From: JAALLB01 sp017643495
GTDB lineage: Bacteria; Pseudomonadota; Alphaproteobacteria; Rhizobiales; Rhizobiaceae
DNA: 64,000 nucleotides
Reading direction: 5' to 3'
Assembly (NCBI GenBank): GCA_965216105.1
Contig: OZ244147.1
Location: 62,001 to 126,000 of the forward strand
A program made the translations under genes and the position numbers. Of the stretch, positions 30,069 through 41,300 are shown piece by piece. A model generated the notes under the pieces. That model was not told the origin of the DNA. It saw only the letters and a program-made list of their open reading frames with translations, and searched no databases. Each line of letters opens with the position of its first letter. Position 1 is the first letter of the stretch.

Positions 30069-32735
30069 ATGCCAGGGGATAAACCTGACACGAGGCACGG
30101 TGCAACCACACCTGCCGGCTTACATATGGTTGAAACAACCAAGACCGGCTTGACCGGTTCTCTGCTTCCCGGCAATCAAAACCGCGAAACCGGTTACATG
30201 GGACGCCATGCGGCAACGATGAAAGCAGGCGTTTCGAGAATCTGTACGTTCGCTGCAAACCTGCTGCCGGCTTCATTGCTCAATCTTGTTGCCTTTCTGC
30301 CGGTCCGGGCCCAGGAAGCAGGCAGCAATGATAACGGCTGGATCAGCCTGATGAGTTCAACCGATGTATTGATGCTTGCGGTCTTCGGGGGATCGATGAG
30401 TTTCGCCCTCCTGTCTGCGACCTGGCTTATTCGGGAGCGTGGGCGCATTTCCGTCGAAAACCAGAAATTGCGGGAAAATCTCTCCCGTATCCGTGCACAG
30501 AATGACCGCAACGAAGCACTGCTCAATGTGCCTGAACAGCGTATTGTTGTCTGGAATGGCAGCGATGAACGTCCGGTTGTTCTTGGCAGTCTCAACAAAC
30601 TTTCCGGCTGTCCCGAGCGCAAGGGCCAGTTCCTTTCCTTCGGAAGCTGGCTTGGCAGCGATTCCAATTCCATGTTCGAACCTGCCCTACGGGAATTGCG
30701 CATGAACGCCAAACCGTTTGACATGGTTCTGACAACGAAAACCGGAGGAATTCTCGAGGTTCAGGGCAGAACTTCGGGCAGTCATGCGCATGTTCGCTTC
30801 CGTGAGCTTGGCAGTGAACGGGAAGAGCACGCGCGGCTCAAGTTTGATCACTCGCTGCTCCAGGAGCGGCTTTCAAACATTGAATCGCTGTTTGACAAAT
30901 TGCCAATGCCTGTCTGGTTCCGTGATGCGGAAGGCAGGCTTTCCTGGGTAAACCAATGCTTCGCAGATGCGGTCGAGTGCCAAACACCGGAAGCAACCAT
31001 CCAGAGCAATCGTGACATCTTCGACCACGAACGAACTCGCGAAATCCTCAAACACCAGGAAGACCAACCTGTCTATCACAACAAGTTGCCAGCCACGATC
31101 GCGGGGGATCGCCGCAAGCTTGAGGTCTTCTCAATCCGGGGCAATGGCGGCTTTGCCGGAATTGCATTCGACCGTAGCGAGATTGACAGCCTGGAGCGCT
31201 CGCTCAAGGATGCAAAGGAAGGTCATTCGCGGATGCTCGACCAGATCGACACCGCTGTCGCCATCTTTGACAAATCCCAGAAGCTGATGTTCTGCAATGC
31301 CGGGTTCCAAAAATTGTGGAATATTGATCCCGCGTTTCTCGAAAGCAGCCCGAGCAATGCCGAAGTTCTGGATGCGATGCGCGACAAGAAGCTGCTTCCC
31401 GAACATCCGGACTGGCGCAGCTGGCGGGAATCAAAGCTCGATATCTACAAAGCCATCGAACCAATGGATGAGTGGTGGCACCTGCTTAACGGGCAAACCA
31501 TCCATGTGACTGCCATTCCAAGGGCGGAAGGCGGGGTTAACTGGATATTCCAGAATGTAACCGAACAACTGGCTCTTGAAAGCAACAACAAGTCCCTGAT
31601 GCGAATGCAGGGGGAAACTTTGGACCACCTGAACGAGGCAGTGGCGGTATTCGGATCGGACGGAAAACTTCGGCTGTTCAATCCGTCACTGGAAGACTTG
31701 TGGGTCCATGCAGGCATTGAAGTCAACGAGGGACTTCATATCGCCAAGATCATCTCCGCATGGACCGATTCCGTTTCCAATGCCAATGACCTGGAAAACA
31801 TTCTGGGCAAGATAACCGGTTTTGATGACCAGCGGTCCAACCTTGAAGGCAGGCTGGAATTGCAAAGCGGTTCAACGCTTGAATATTCACTGGTTCCCCT
31901 GCCTGAGGGGCAATCCATGCTGACGCTGACCGATGTGACAGCCAGTGTGAATTTTGAACGGGCGCTGCGGGAACGGGCAGAGGCGCTGGAAGCTTCCGAT
32001 TTGCTGAAAACCCGTTTCATACAACATGTATCATACGAATTGCGTGCACCACTTACGAGCATTGTGGGGTTTGGTGAGGTTCTTGCCTCTTCAGATTTTG
32101 GCACAATGAATGAACGCCAGAGCGAGTATCTTTCCTACATCAATGCCTCGGCAAATGAACTGAGCACCATTGTCGGCGACATACTGGACCTTGCTTCCGT
32201 CGATGCGGGAACCATGCGGGTCGAGTTCAAGGAAGTGAATTTGGCATCGATTGTTTCAAGCGCCATTGGCAATCATGAACGGACAATTGCCGATCGCGGC
32301 CTCAAGCCGAAAGTTTCCATTGATCCCTCTAGCGTGGACATGGTCGCAGACGAACACCGGCTTAGCCAGATCATCGACAATCTTGTGTCAAATGCCGTAA
32401 ATTTCTCCCCTGATGGCGGAACGATCTCCATTGAGGCAGGCCAGGAAGACGAACATCACGTGATAAAGGTCACCGACCAGGGGCCAGGTGTTGATGATGA
32501 CCAGAAAGATGAAATTTTTGGCCGGTTCGAAGCCCGCACCACACACGGCCAGAGACGGGGAACCGGCCTCGGGCTTTCAATTGTTCGAAGCTTTGTCGAG
32601 TTGCACGGTGGTGAAGTTGTCGTGACAGACGGACCTGACAGGGGCGCAAGTTTCGTGTGCCGGATACCAGTTTCGCCTGATACCAGTGAAAAACCATCGG
32701 ATGACGGGCAACAATCACGCAGCGCGGTATACTGA
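30069..32735 (+). CDS. divL: Cell-cycle pseudokinase DivL (tyrosine in place of histidine)
   Basis: The 888-aa membrane protein has a long N-tail, a membrane segment (about 98-121), a coiled coil and several PAS-like domains (about 265-375, 385-500 and 515-630). A HisKA-like helix and an intact-looking ATPase domain follow (NLVSNAVNFSPDGG, DQGPGV, GTGLGLSIV). The dimerisation helix reads QHVSYELRAPLTSI, so the phosphorylatable His is replaced by Tyr656 (codon TAC at 32034), the hallmark of DivL. In Caulobacter, DivL works with DivK and CckA to control CtrA activity and asymmetric division. The position next to tsaE fits. The ATG has GAGAGGA upstream. Confidence 0.88.
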   Translation: MPGDKPDTRHGATTPAGLHMVETTKTGLTGSLLPGNQNRETGYMGRHAATMKAGVSRICTFAANLLPASLLNLVAFLPVRAQEAGSNDNGWISLMSSTDVLMLAVFGGSMSFALLSATWLIRERGRISVENQKLRENLSRIRAQNDRNEALLNVPEQRIVVWNGSDERPVVLGSLNKLSGCPERKGQFLSFGSWLGSDSNSMFEPALRELRMNAKPFDMVLTTKTGGILEVQGRTSGSHAHVRFRELGSEREEHARLKFDHSLLQERLSNIESLFDKLPMPVWFRDAEGRLSWVNQCFADAVECQTPEATIQSNRDIFDHERTREILKHQEDQPVYHNKLPATIAGDRRKLEVFSIRGNGGFAGIAFDRSEIDSLERSLKDAKEGHSRMLDQIDTAVAIFDKSQKLMFCNAGFQKLWNIDPAFLESSPSNAEVLDAMRDKKLLPEHPDWRSWRESKLDIYKAIEPMDEWWHLLNGQTIHVTAIPRAEGGVNWIFQNVTEQLALESNNKSLMRMQGETLDHLNEAVAVFGSDGKLRLFNPSLEDLWVHAGIEVNEGLHIAKIISAWTDSVSNANDLENILGKITGFDDQRSNLEGRLELQSGSTLEYSLVPLPEGQSMLTLTDVTASVNFERALRERAEALEASDLLKTRFIQHVSYELRAPLTSIVGFGEVLASSDFGTMNERQSEYLSYINASANELSTIVGDILDLASVDAGTMRVEFKEVNLASIVSSAIGNHERTIADRGLKPKVSIDPSSVDMVADEHRLSQIIDNLVSNAVNFSPDGGTISIEAGQEDEHHVIKVTDQGPGVDDDQKDEIFGRFEARTTHGQRRGTGLGLSIVRSFVELHGGEVVVTDGPDRGASFVCRIPVSPDTSEKPSDDGQQSRSAVY

Positions 32736-32751
32736 ACCGAACGCGACCATC

Positions 32752-34257
32752 ATGAAAAAAACCGAATACACGAGCCTGAGTGAATGCGAAACCTCCAAGC
32801 TGGGCGCAAGCATCGCAATCGCCATGTCATCAGGCCCCGGTCATGGTGATTTGTTGTTGCTGGCAGGGGATCTTGGCGCAGGAAAAAGCGTCCTTGCACG
32901 GGCCATTATTCGCCATCTTTCCAGCAATGCCCAGTATGAAGTTCCAAGTCCCACCTACACAATCTGCCATCAATATGATGTCTCACCTAGCGTGGCACAT
33001 TACGATCTCTACCGGCTCTCCGGCATTGACGAACTCGATGAGCTTGGATGGGAAGAACAGTTGCTGGAAGGCGTTGCCATCATGGAATGGCCCGAACGCT
33101 GCTTTGACACAATGCCCGAGGGGGCCGTCCATATCATGATGGACAGCACGACAGGTGAAGATCGCCTCATAACAATCCAGGGTGATGGTGACTTCATGAA
33201 CCGGATTCGCCGCAGTATGGAGATCAGTGATTTTCTGCAAAAGGCCGGCAAGGGTGACGCTGTACGAGAACCTTTGTCAGCAGATGCTTCAGCGCGGTCC
33301 TATGAACTCGTTCACACGCCCCATGAACGGTTGTTGCTGATGAATTCACCTGCGATGACGGATGGTCCGCCGGTTCGCGATGGCAAACCCTACAGCCAGA
33401 TTGCACACCTTGCCGAAAGCGTTGATGCATTTGTTGCCATTGCACGGCTGCTCAGGGAAAAGCAGGCAAGCGCTCCGGAAATCCCGGCTCGCGATATAGA
33501 AAACGGTCTGCTTCTTGTCGAACACATGGGCAATGGAAGCATTCTGGATCCGCAGGGTGTACCCTTGCTGGAACGCTATCAGGTGGCAGCCGAATTTCTT
33601 GCTGAACTTCACCAGCATGCATTTGACGACGAGATAAAACTCGAACCAGGCAATACATACCATGTTCCCGAATTTGACGAGCAAGCCTTTCTGATCGAGG
33701 CCGAGCTTCTGATTGACTGGTACATACCGGCAGAAGCGGGCGATGAGGCCAGCACGGCACAGCGCGCTTCATTTGAGAATATCTGGCTAGACCTGCACAA
33801 GCTCACGGGCAGACATGAGAAAAGCCTTGTTCTTCGGGATTTTCATTCGCCAAACATAATCTGGATTCCGGAACGCAAAGAGACCCGACGCATCGGCGTC
33901 ATAGATTTTCAGGACGCGCTTATTGGCCCAAGCACCTACGATGTTGCGTCCCTGGCGCAAGACGCACGGGTCGATATACCTCCAGAATTTGAAAAACAGG
34001 TCGTTGATCACTACATCAAATGCAGAACACGCTTGCCAAAGCGGTTTGATGAGGAGGATTTTCGGGAAAGCTACGCAATCATGGCTGCCCAACGGGCAAC
34101 CAAAATCCTGGGAATTTTCATACGGCTGGACCGGCGTGATGGCAAAAGCGGGTACCTGAAACACCTGCCCCGCATCAAAAACTACCTTGATCGCAACCTT
34201 GCCCACCAAAGCCTTGCGCCCTACCGGGATTGGCTGGGCGCCGTCATCAAACTGTAA
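32752..34257 (+). CDS. tsaE: TsaE fused to an aminoglycoside-phosphotransferase-like sugar kinase
   Basis: This 501-aa fusion joins an N-terminal TsaE ATPase (about 1-155; P-loop GDLGAGKS at 39-46, SPTYTICHQY, HYDLYRL) to a C-terminal APH-fold kinase (about 175-501; LVLRDFHSPN and VIDFQDALIGPSTYDVA). TsaE is needed with TsaB/TsaD for the threonylcarbamoyl-adenosine modification of tRNA. The kinase half resembles AmgK, the N-acetylmuramate/N-acetylglucosamine 1-kinase of peptidoglycan recycling. The next gene is MurU-like, supporting that reading. The fusion is common in Rhizobiales. The ATG at 32752 is chosen over 32686, which overlaps divL. Confidence 0.88.
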   Translation: MKKTEYTSLSECETSKLGASIAIAMSSGPGHGDLLLLAGDLGAGKSVLARAIIRHLSSNAQYEVPSPTYTICHQYDVSPSVAHYDLYRLSGIDELDELGWEEQLLEGVAIMEWPERCFDTMPEGAVHIMMDSTTGEDRLITIQGDGDFMNRIRRSMEISDFLQKAGKGDAVREPLSADASARSYELVHTPHERLLLMNSPAMTDGPPVRDGKPYSQIAHLAESVDAFVAIARLLREKQASAPEIPARDIENGLLLVEHMGNGSILDPQGVPLLERYQVAAEFLAELHQHAFDDEIKLEPGNTYHVPEFDEQAFLIEAELLIDWYIPAEAGDEASTAQRASFENIWLDLHKLTGRHEKSLVLRDFHSPNIIWIPERKETRRIGVIDFQDALIGPSTYDVASLAQDARVDIPPEFEKQVVDHYIKCRTRLPKRFDEEDFRESYAIMAAQRATKILGIFIRLDRRDGKSGYLKHLPRIKNYLDRNLAHQSLAPYRDWLGAVIKL

Positions 34258-34343
34258 CCCGTTTCGGGCATGGTTCGCGTGATACAAGGAACAGACAGAA
34301 AAATCAGCCGGAGAGAGGGAAGTCCGGCGCTGGAGAAAACAAG

Positions 34344-35096
34344 ATGAATACCGATCAGGTATCGAAACCTGCGAACGCGACGATTCCGGAAAAAGCAATG
34401 CTGCTGGCGGCTGGCCTCGGCACCCGGATGAAACCACTCACTGAAAAACGGCCCAAACCGCTGATTGAAGTTCAAGGAAAGGCACTGATTGATCATGCCC
34501 TTGATGCCCTTGTACGGGTCGGCGTCAAGGAAGCGGTTGTAAATGTCCATTATCACGCCGAACAGATTATCGAACATCTGGCCAACCGTCAGGACATCCG
34601 CATTACGATTTCCGACGAACGGGCCGAATTGCTGGACTCTGGTGGCGGTATTGTGAAAGCGCTTCCGCACCTTGGTTCAAAACCGTTCTATCTGATGAAT
34701 GCTGACTCGTTTTGGGTCGAGGGGTTTCAACCCAACCTGGTTCGCATGGCGCAAGGATGGGACAGTGAAAAAATGGACATCCTTCTTCTGCTTGCCGGGA
34801 TGGCCAACGCTGTTGGCTTTAACTCCAAGGGCGATTTTGACATGGACCCCGATGGACGCCTTTCCCGGCGCAATGAAGGCCATGTAGTACCATTCGGCTA
34901 CGCGGGAGCAGCAATCATCAATCCACAGGTTTTCGCAGACGCTCCTGACGGACGCTTTTCACTGAACCGGCAGTTTGACACGGCGATAGAGGCAGAACGG
35001 CTGTTCGGTATCCGGCTTGAAGGGCTGTGGCTGCATGTCGGAACACCCGAAGCAATACCACAAGCTGAATCTGCGATTGCTGCCAGCGCGGCGTGA
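34344..35096 (+). CDS. MurU-like nucleotidyltransferase
   Basis: The 250-aa product is a nucleotidyltransferase with the N-terminal signature AMLLAAGLGTRMKPLTEKRPKPL, the metal-site Asp in LMNADSFW, and a C-terminal LWLHVGTPEAI. It fits MurU, which makes UDP-MurNAc from MurNAc-1-phosphate in the recycling bypass described in Pseudomonas. Glucose- or mannose-1-phosphate nucleotidyltransferases are alternatives. It follows the gene carrying an AmgK-like kinase domain, which gives a two-step MurNAc to UDP-MurNAc route. The ATG at 34344 has TGGAG 8 bases upstream; the frame is open to 34230. Confidence 0.82.
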   Translation: MNTDQVSKPANATIPEKAMLLAAGLGTRMKPLTEKRPKPLIEVQGKALIDHALDALVRVGVKEAVVNVHYHAEQIIEHLANRQDIRITISDERAELLDSGGGIVKALPHLGSKPFYLMNADSFWVEGFQPNLVRMAQGWDSEKMDILLLLAGMANAVGFNSKGDFDMDPDGRLSRRNEGHVVPFGYAGAAIINPQVFADAPDGRFSLNRQFDTAIEAERLFGIRLEGLWLHVGTPEAIPQAESAIAASAA

Positions 35097-35147
35097 ACGC
35101 AGTAAAGAAGCCTTTTACAACTCTTGATCTTTGACGCCTGCCGGGCA

Positions 35148-38100
35148 ATGCTTGTTCATCGGCATGTTTCAGCTTGCTGTGGGAGAGCAGAGATCACCGA
35201 AACACATCCTAGAGAACCCGGACCGCAAGCCGGCAACCTGTTCACCATTGCGCCAACCCTGCCATTTCTGGACACGCTCGTTGACAGCCTTGCTGACGGG
35301 CACCTTGTTCAAGGGTTCCGAATGGTGGATGATCCGGTATCATTCTCAAAGGCAACCATTTTTGTTCCAAACCGTCGTTCCGCGCGGGCATTGTCATCTG
35401 CATTCCTCGCCCGGCTGGAGGGCACGGGAGCCGTTCTTCTTCCCAGAATCCGCACCCTTGGAGATGTTAGCGACGAAGAATTCGGCCTTGGTCCGGATGC
35501 TGTTGAACTTGGGGTGTTGCGCGAAGCAATCGAGCCCGGCGCCCGCAAACTCGAACTTGCACATCTGATCCACATATGGGTCGATACAATGGAACAGAAT
35601 GTCCGGGACATGTATGGCGACGAGGATATCGTCATACCGTCATCGCGGGCTGATGCCTTGCGTCTTGCAGATGACTTGTCCGTTCTGATGAACCAGATCA
35701 GTCAGGAAGAAACTGACTGGGCTGACATCGAAGCAATCGTCCCAGAAAACCATGCCAACTGGTGGCAGCTTACATCCCAATTCCTGAAAATCATTGCCAG
35801 CGCATGGCCCGCCAGACTTGAAGAACTGCAGTTGCTTGATCCCGCCATGCGGTCAGCTGAATTATTGCACTTGCGGGCAAAACAGTATGAGGAAGGCCGG
35901 GTATCGGGTCCGGTTATCATTGCCGGTTCCACCGGTTCTGTTCCTTCCACACAACGCCTGCTGAAGGCAGTATCGAGATTGCCACAAGGTGCAGTAGTCT
36001 TGCCCGGTCTGGACCGGGAATTGCCGGACGAGGAATGGCAGATACTCTGCCATACAAATCCTACCAATAATCCCGCCATTGAGACACATCCGCAATTCGG
36101 ACTGGCGCGGCTCCTGACAGCACTTCAGGTTGACCGCGAAAGCGTAACGGAATTTGTTTCCACCACAAGTGCAGAACACGCGCGCACGGAAACCTGTCGC
36201 AAACTGGTGAGTGTCGCTCTCGCTTCTTCTGACGCAACAGCCGACTGGATTGAACACGCCGGGAAGTTTGATCCGGAAATACTGGCAAATTCACTTTCCC
36301 ATGTCAGCGTAATTGAGGCTGGGACAGAGCGCAGTGAAGCACTGGCAATCGCCATAGCCATGCGCGAGGTACTTGAAACACCGGACAAGTCAGCGGCCCT
36401 TGTTACTCCGGACCGGAATCTCGCACGCCGTGTTTCCTCGGAACTCAGGCGGTTTCACATTGATGTGGATGATTCAGGAGGAACACCGCTCGCCAACTCA
36501 AACCCGGCCGTTTTCCTTCAACTGATCGCCGATTGCTGCTTTTCCCAGACCAGCAATGCAACGCTCGCCTCGCTGCTTAAACACCCGTTTTGTCTGATGG
36601 GCCTCGAGAGGGAAAAGGCGCTGGAACTGGGACAGGCTTTTGAACTGGCCGCATTGCGTGGCGCCATCCGGCCAGCCAGACCCGGCTCCCTGAAAGACGA
36701 CCTTCTCCGGCGCAGACAGGAGTTTGACCAGGATTCCCATGTCCCGCGAGTCGTACGAAGACTGGATGAAGCCCTATGGAATACACTGTTTGACCATTTC
36801 GAACGACTGGACGCAACCCTCGAACCCTTGCTTGCCCTGCGGACAAGCCTGGAGCCGATATCAATCAGCGCACTCATGCAAGTCATCAAAACCGTGATGA
36901 CGGAATTGTCTCAAGGGCCAGACGGGACCAGCTACCTGTTTGACAATGAGACCGGTGAAGCACTTGAAAAACTGCTGAATGACTTCATAACAGCGGGAGA
37001 TCGCCCTTTCCGCATCGAATGGATGGATATTCCGGCAATCATCAAGGCCCTTCTTGCCGGTTCAAATACGCGACCACGCCATAACCGCCATCCAAGGCTG
37101 CATATTTATGGCCCCCTCGAAATCCGCCTGCTGGAGCATGACCGGGTCATTCTGGGCGGATTGAATGAAGGCACATGGCCTGCAAGCGTCCGCAACGACC
37201 CCTTTCTGAACCGAAGCATGCGACATGAACTGGGCATGGCATCCCCGGAAAGACGGGTTGGCCTTGCTGCACACGATTTCCAGCAATTGATGGGAAAGCA
37301 GGAAATCCTTCTTACCCGCTCCTCACGGGTGGACAAGTCTCCAACCGTCGCCTCACGGTGGTTGCAGAGACTGGGAGCGTTGGTAGGCAAAGAGCAGTAC
37401 GACCATCTGGTGGCACGCGGACAGACCTATCTCGGGTTGGCCGAAGTGCTTGACCATACCAGTGAGCCTATCCGGCGCATCAGCCCACCTGCACCCACGC
37501 CACCGGTTTCATCGCGGCCCGTTTCCCTTCCCGTGACGGCAATAGAGACCTGGATACGCGATCCTTATGCCCTGTATGCAAACCGCATTTTGAAACTTGA
37601 GCCTGTCGCACCCCTCGAAAGAGAGCCCGACCCCCTGCTCAAGGGCACTCTCTATCACCGCATCATGCAGGACTATATTGGTAGCAACCCTGAAAGACGC
37701 TCACCCGAAGATCGCCATGAATTGCTGAATGCAATTGCTGAAGAAACAATCAGGGCCGAGAACCTGCCGGAAGAAATCACACGCACTTGGATTTTCCGGT
37801 TCCGTGAAGTGGCGCATTCCTATATTGCCTGGGAAGCAGGCTATCTTCAGAAGAACCCCAGGACAGATACGTTCTGTGAATTGTCCGGTCGTATCCGGCT
37901 TTTTGATGAGCAGTTCGAACTGACCGCGCGGGCGGACCGTATTGATTATTCGGCCAACGGACTGGCATTGCTCATGGACTACAAAACGGGCACCGGTCCT
38001 TCTGCCCAGCAGGCCAGAACCCTTTCGCCACAGTTGGCCCTTGAAGGCCTGATACTCAGCAAGGGTGGCTTTGAAGGCCTCCCCCCAACCCTGCCGCAGG

Positions 38101-38357
38101 ACCTGCTTCACATTCGCCTGCTCTCCGGCAACCGGTTCAGGGATGAGAGCATCACCAGCAAAGACATGCCGCCCGAAGCCATCATCAACAATGCAGCATC
38201 CGGCCTTGAAGACCTCTTTCATGCATTCCGGAATGAGGAACAGGCTTACGCTTCCCGTCGTGTGCCGTTCAGGGATGGCGACATTTCCGGCGATTACGAC
38301 CATCTGGCCCGGGTACGGGAATGGTCCACAGGCGGAGAGGATGACGGTGATGGCTGA
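35148..38357 (+). CDS. addB: Double-strand-break repair protein AddB
   Basis: AddB is the inactivated-helicase/nuclease subunit of AddAB, the RecBCD counterpart in Alphaproteobacteria. The 1069-aa product starts its conserved region at NLFTIAPTLPFLDTLVDSL, contains VFVPNRRSARAL-type and VILGGLNEGTWPA motifs, and ends in a RecB-like nuclease with the catalytic LLMDYKTG around residue 943. The Walker A motif of true helicases is absent, as expected for alphaproteobacterial AddB. The start is uncertain; ATG 35148 is used, and TTG 35124 is possible. Its stop overlaps the chosen addA start by 8 bases. Confidence 0.92.
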   Translation: MLVHRHVSACCGRAEITETHPREPGPQAGNLFTIAPTLPFLDTLVDSLADGHLVQGFRMVDDPVSFSKATIFVPNRRSARALSSAFLARLEGTGAVLLPRIRTLGDVSDEEFGLGPDAVELGVLREAIEPGARKLELAHLIHIWVDTMEQNVRDMYGDEDIVIPSSRADALRLADDLSVLMNQISQEETDWADIEAIVPENHANWWQLTSQFLKIIASAWPARLEELQLLDPAMRSAELLHLRAKQYEEGRVSGPVIIAGSTGSVPSTQRLLKAVSRLPQGAVVLPGLDRELPDEEWQILCHTNPTNNPAIETHPQFGLARLLTALQVDRESVTEFVSTTSAEHARTETCRKLVSVALASSDATADWIEHAGKFDPEILANSLSHVSVIEAGTERSEALAIAIAMREVLETPDKSAALVTPDRNLARRVSSELRRFHIDVDDSGGTPLANSNPAVFLQLIADCCFSQTSNATLASLLKHPFCLMGLEREKALELGQAFELAALRGAIRPARPGSLKDDLLRRRQEFDQDSHVPRVVRRLDEALWNTLFDHFERLDATLEPLLALRTSLEPISISALMQVIKTVMTELSQGPDGTSYLFDNETGEALEKLLNDFITAGDRPFRIEWMDIPAIIKALLAGSNTRPRHNRHPRLHIYGPLEIRLLEHDRVILGGLNEGTWPASVRNDPFLNRSMRHELGMASPERRVGLAAHDFQQLMGKQEILLTRSSRVDKSPTVASRWLQRLGALVGKEQYDHLVARGQTYLGLAEVLDHTSEPIRRISPPAPTPPVSSRPVSLPVTAIETWIRDPYALYANRILKLEPVAPLEREPDPLLKGTLYHRIMQDYIGSNPERRSPEDRHELLNAIAEETIRAENLPEEITRTWIFRFREVAHSYIAWEAGYLQKNPRTDTFCELSGRIRLFDEQFELTARADRIDYSANGLALLMDYKTGTGPSAQQARTLSPQLALEGLILSKGGFEGLPPTLPQDLLHIRLLSGNRFRDESITSKDMPPEAIINNAASGLEDLFHAFRNEEQAYASRRVPFRDGDISGDYDHLARVREWSTGGEDDGDG

Positions 38358-41300
38358 GGAGATGAAAATCGACCAGCAAACCCTCGATGAGCAATTCAAC
38401 TCATCCGATCCGGCAAACTCCGCATGGGTATCTGCCAATGCAGGTTCGGGCAAAACCTATGTGCTCACACAACGGGTCATAAGGCTGCTGCTTGAGGGAG
38501 TGGCACCTGATCGCATTCTTTGCCTGACCTTCACCAAGGCGGCAGCGGCAAACATGAAAAACCGGGTATTCGAGACCCTGTCTGAATGGACCATGCTGCC
38601 GGATGACAAACTTGAAGATGCCATAAGAAAAAGCACCGGCAAAAAACCGGACGCGACCGTACGAAAGAACGCCCGCAAGCTTTTCGCCAAGGCTCTCGAC
38701 ACCCCTGGCGGTCTCAAGATCCAGACAATTCACGGCTTCTGCGAAGCTCTTCTGCACCAGTTCCCTCTGGAAGCCAATGTCCCCGGGCATTTCGAAACCG
38801 TTCAGGATCTTGAACAGTCTGAATTGCTGGCGCAGGCAACCTCGGATGTGCTGTCCGGCAGAAATGGCCAGAATGACGAAACCACATCGCACCACGAAGC
38901 CCTCATACCCGAAGCAAGTGACCAAGCGATTGCCGAAGGTATTCGCGAGATCATTTCGAACCGCGATGATTTTCTGGGTTGGACAAAACCGGGTATCGAT
39001 CATGCAATCGACGAACTCTATGCCCATTTCAGAATTACCAAGGAAGATACGGCACAAACCATCAAGCAAGTCACCATGGACAGGCTGCCGGTTTCAGACG
39101 AACTGCTCGAAAGTGCGTATCAGCAGGCTGTTAACTCCTCCGCTACAACCGATGCCAAGCTGGCCGAACGTCTTGGTACTTTCCTGCATTCCGGTGATAT
39201 TGACAGCCGGTTCGATGCGATCAGCGAAGCATGTCTGACTACCCAGGGAAAAGTTCGTACAGAAAGGTCTCTCGCAACCAAGGCGGTAAAAGAGGCTGTG
39301 CCCGAGCTTGCCGAAGCGCTTACCCATTGCGGAGAATTTCTGCTTGCAGAAGCCGGACACTTTCATGCACCACAACTGATACGCAATTCACGACACATTT
39401 TTGAGTTGGGCACAGCGATACTCGAGCGCTACCAAACGATGAAGCGCCAGCGCGCGCTTGTCGATTTCGACGACCAGATCGAGCGGGCAGCCAACCTGCT
39501 CAACCGGGCCGACATCCGGGACTGGATACGCTATCGGCTTGATCTCGGCGTCGATCATGTTCTCGTGGACGAAGCCCAGGACACCAGTCCGGTGCAATGG
39601 CAAATCATCAATGCAATTACCGAAGACTTTCATACCGGTGAAACTGCTTCACGACGAGATCGTACCGTATTCGTTGTGGGAGATGAGAAACAGTCGATTT
39701 TTTCGTTCCAGGGCGCCGAGCCTCGCGAATTCGGGCGCCAACAAAGGTTACTCAGGCGCAAGGTTGATTCCGTTGGCATGCCGTTTCATGCCGGTCGTTT
39801 GAATCTGTCGTTTCGCTCCACCAGTGACGTACTCAAGGCCGTTGACCTGGTTTTTGAGGTGGATGAGAACAAGAAAGGGCTTTCTGGAGACAATCTTGCC
39901 CCGGTTCACAGTGCTGTTCGCGAGAAGCATCCCGGGGAAGTGCAGGTGTGGCCGTTATACGTCAAACCCGAGCGGGAGCAGACGGAAAGCTGGACTGACC
40001 CGATTGACCGCACACATGATGATGATCCTGAAATACAACTGGCCAGACGCATTTCCCGGGAAGTCGCATCAATGGTCGGCTCACCCCTGCCTGGCATGGA
40101 TCGTCCGCTTGAATATCGCGACATTCTGGTTCTTGTCAGAAGCCGCCAACCAGTCTTCATCAACGCACTGACGAGAAGCATGAAGGACGACGGGATAGCT
40201 GTGGCCGGTTCCGACCGGCTCCGCCTTGCCGAGCATGTTGCTGTCGAGGACCTGATTGCAATCGGCAGGGCTTCAATCCTTCCTCAGGATGACCTGTCCC
40301 TTGCCTGCGTTTTGAAAAGCCTGTTTTTCAATCTGCCGGAAGAGGCATTGTTTGCATTTGCCCATGACCGGGGCAGGGAAACCAGCCTTTTTGGTCGTAT
40401 CGCGCAGATTGCAGCAGACCACGAACATCCCTACAGGCAATTGGCAGACGAAACCCTTCAAGAACTCGAAGAAGTGTTTTCACTGGCCCGAACCACATCT
40501 GTTTTCGGGTTTTATGCCAGATTGCTGGGTGAGTTTGGCGGACGCAGAAAAATACTGGCCAGGCTCGGCAGCGAAGCAGAGGATGTAATCGAAGCGTTTC
40601 TTGATGAAGCACTCATTCATGCCCGCGATCGTGACGGAGGCTTGGAAAGCTTCCTCTCCGGACTTGTACGCACCAATCCGGAGATCAAGCGGGAAGTGGA
40701 ACTCAACCGGAATGAAGTTCGCATACTGACCGTGCATGCGTCCAAGGGACTTGAAGCACCTGTCGTCTTTCTGGTTGATTCCTGCGGCACCGCCTGGAAT
40801 GAACGGCACAGGCCCAGCCTGCTGCCCCTGCCTTCAAAGAAAACTCATGCGCCGCGTATATGGCTCCCCTCAACAAGCCTGCATACGCCAGAAACCAGGG
40901 CAGCAACAATCCTGATACAGACTGAAAGCGAAGGGGAGTACAGAAGGTTGCTGTATGTCGGCATGACAAGAGCGGCTGACAAGCTGGTGGTCTGTGGATA
41001 CCAGCGACGCAAAACTGTGAACCATCCCCATTGGCACAGAATGGTGCATGATGCACTTGCTCCCACGGCAACTACGGTAACGGATGATGACGGCAACATA
41101 CAAGCCTGGCGCTGGATCGAAAAAGAACGCAAGCAACGCCCACTGAAAACCGAACAACACAAAAAGGCTGCGAACAAACATCCTGATGATGTTCCGGACT
41201 GGCTTTTCAGACCTGCGAAAACCGACCCGCCATTACCAAGGCCGCTATCCCCTTCCGGCGCTTCTGTGCTTATTGAGGGCGATACAAGTGACGGCAAAAT

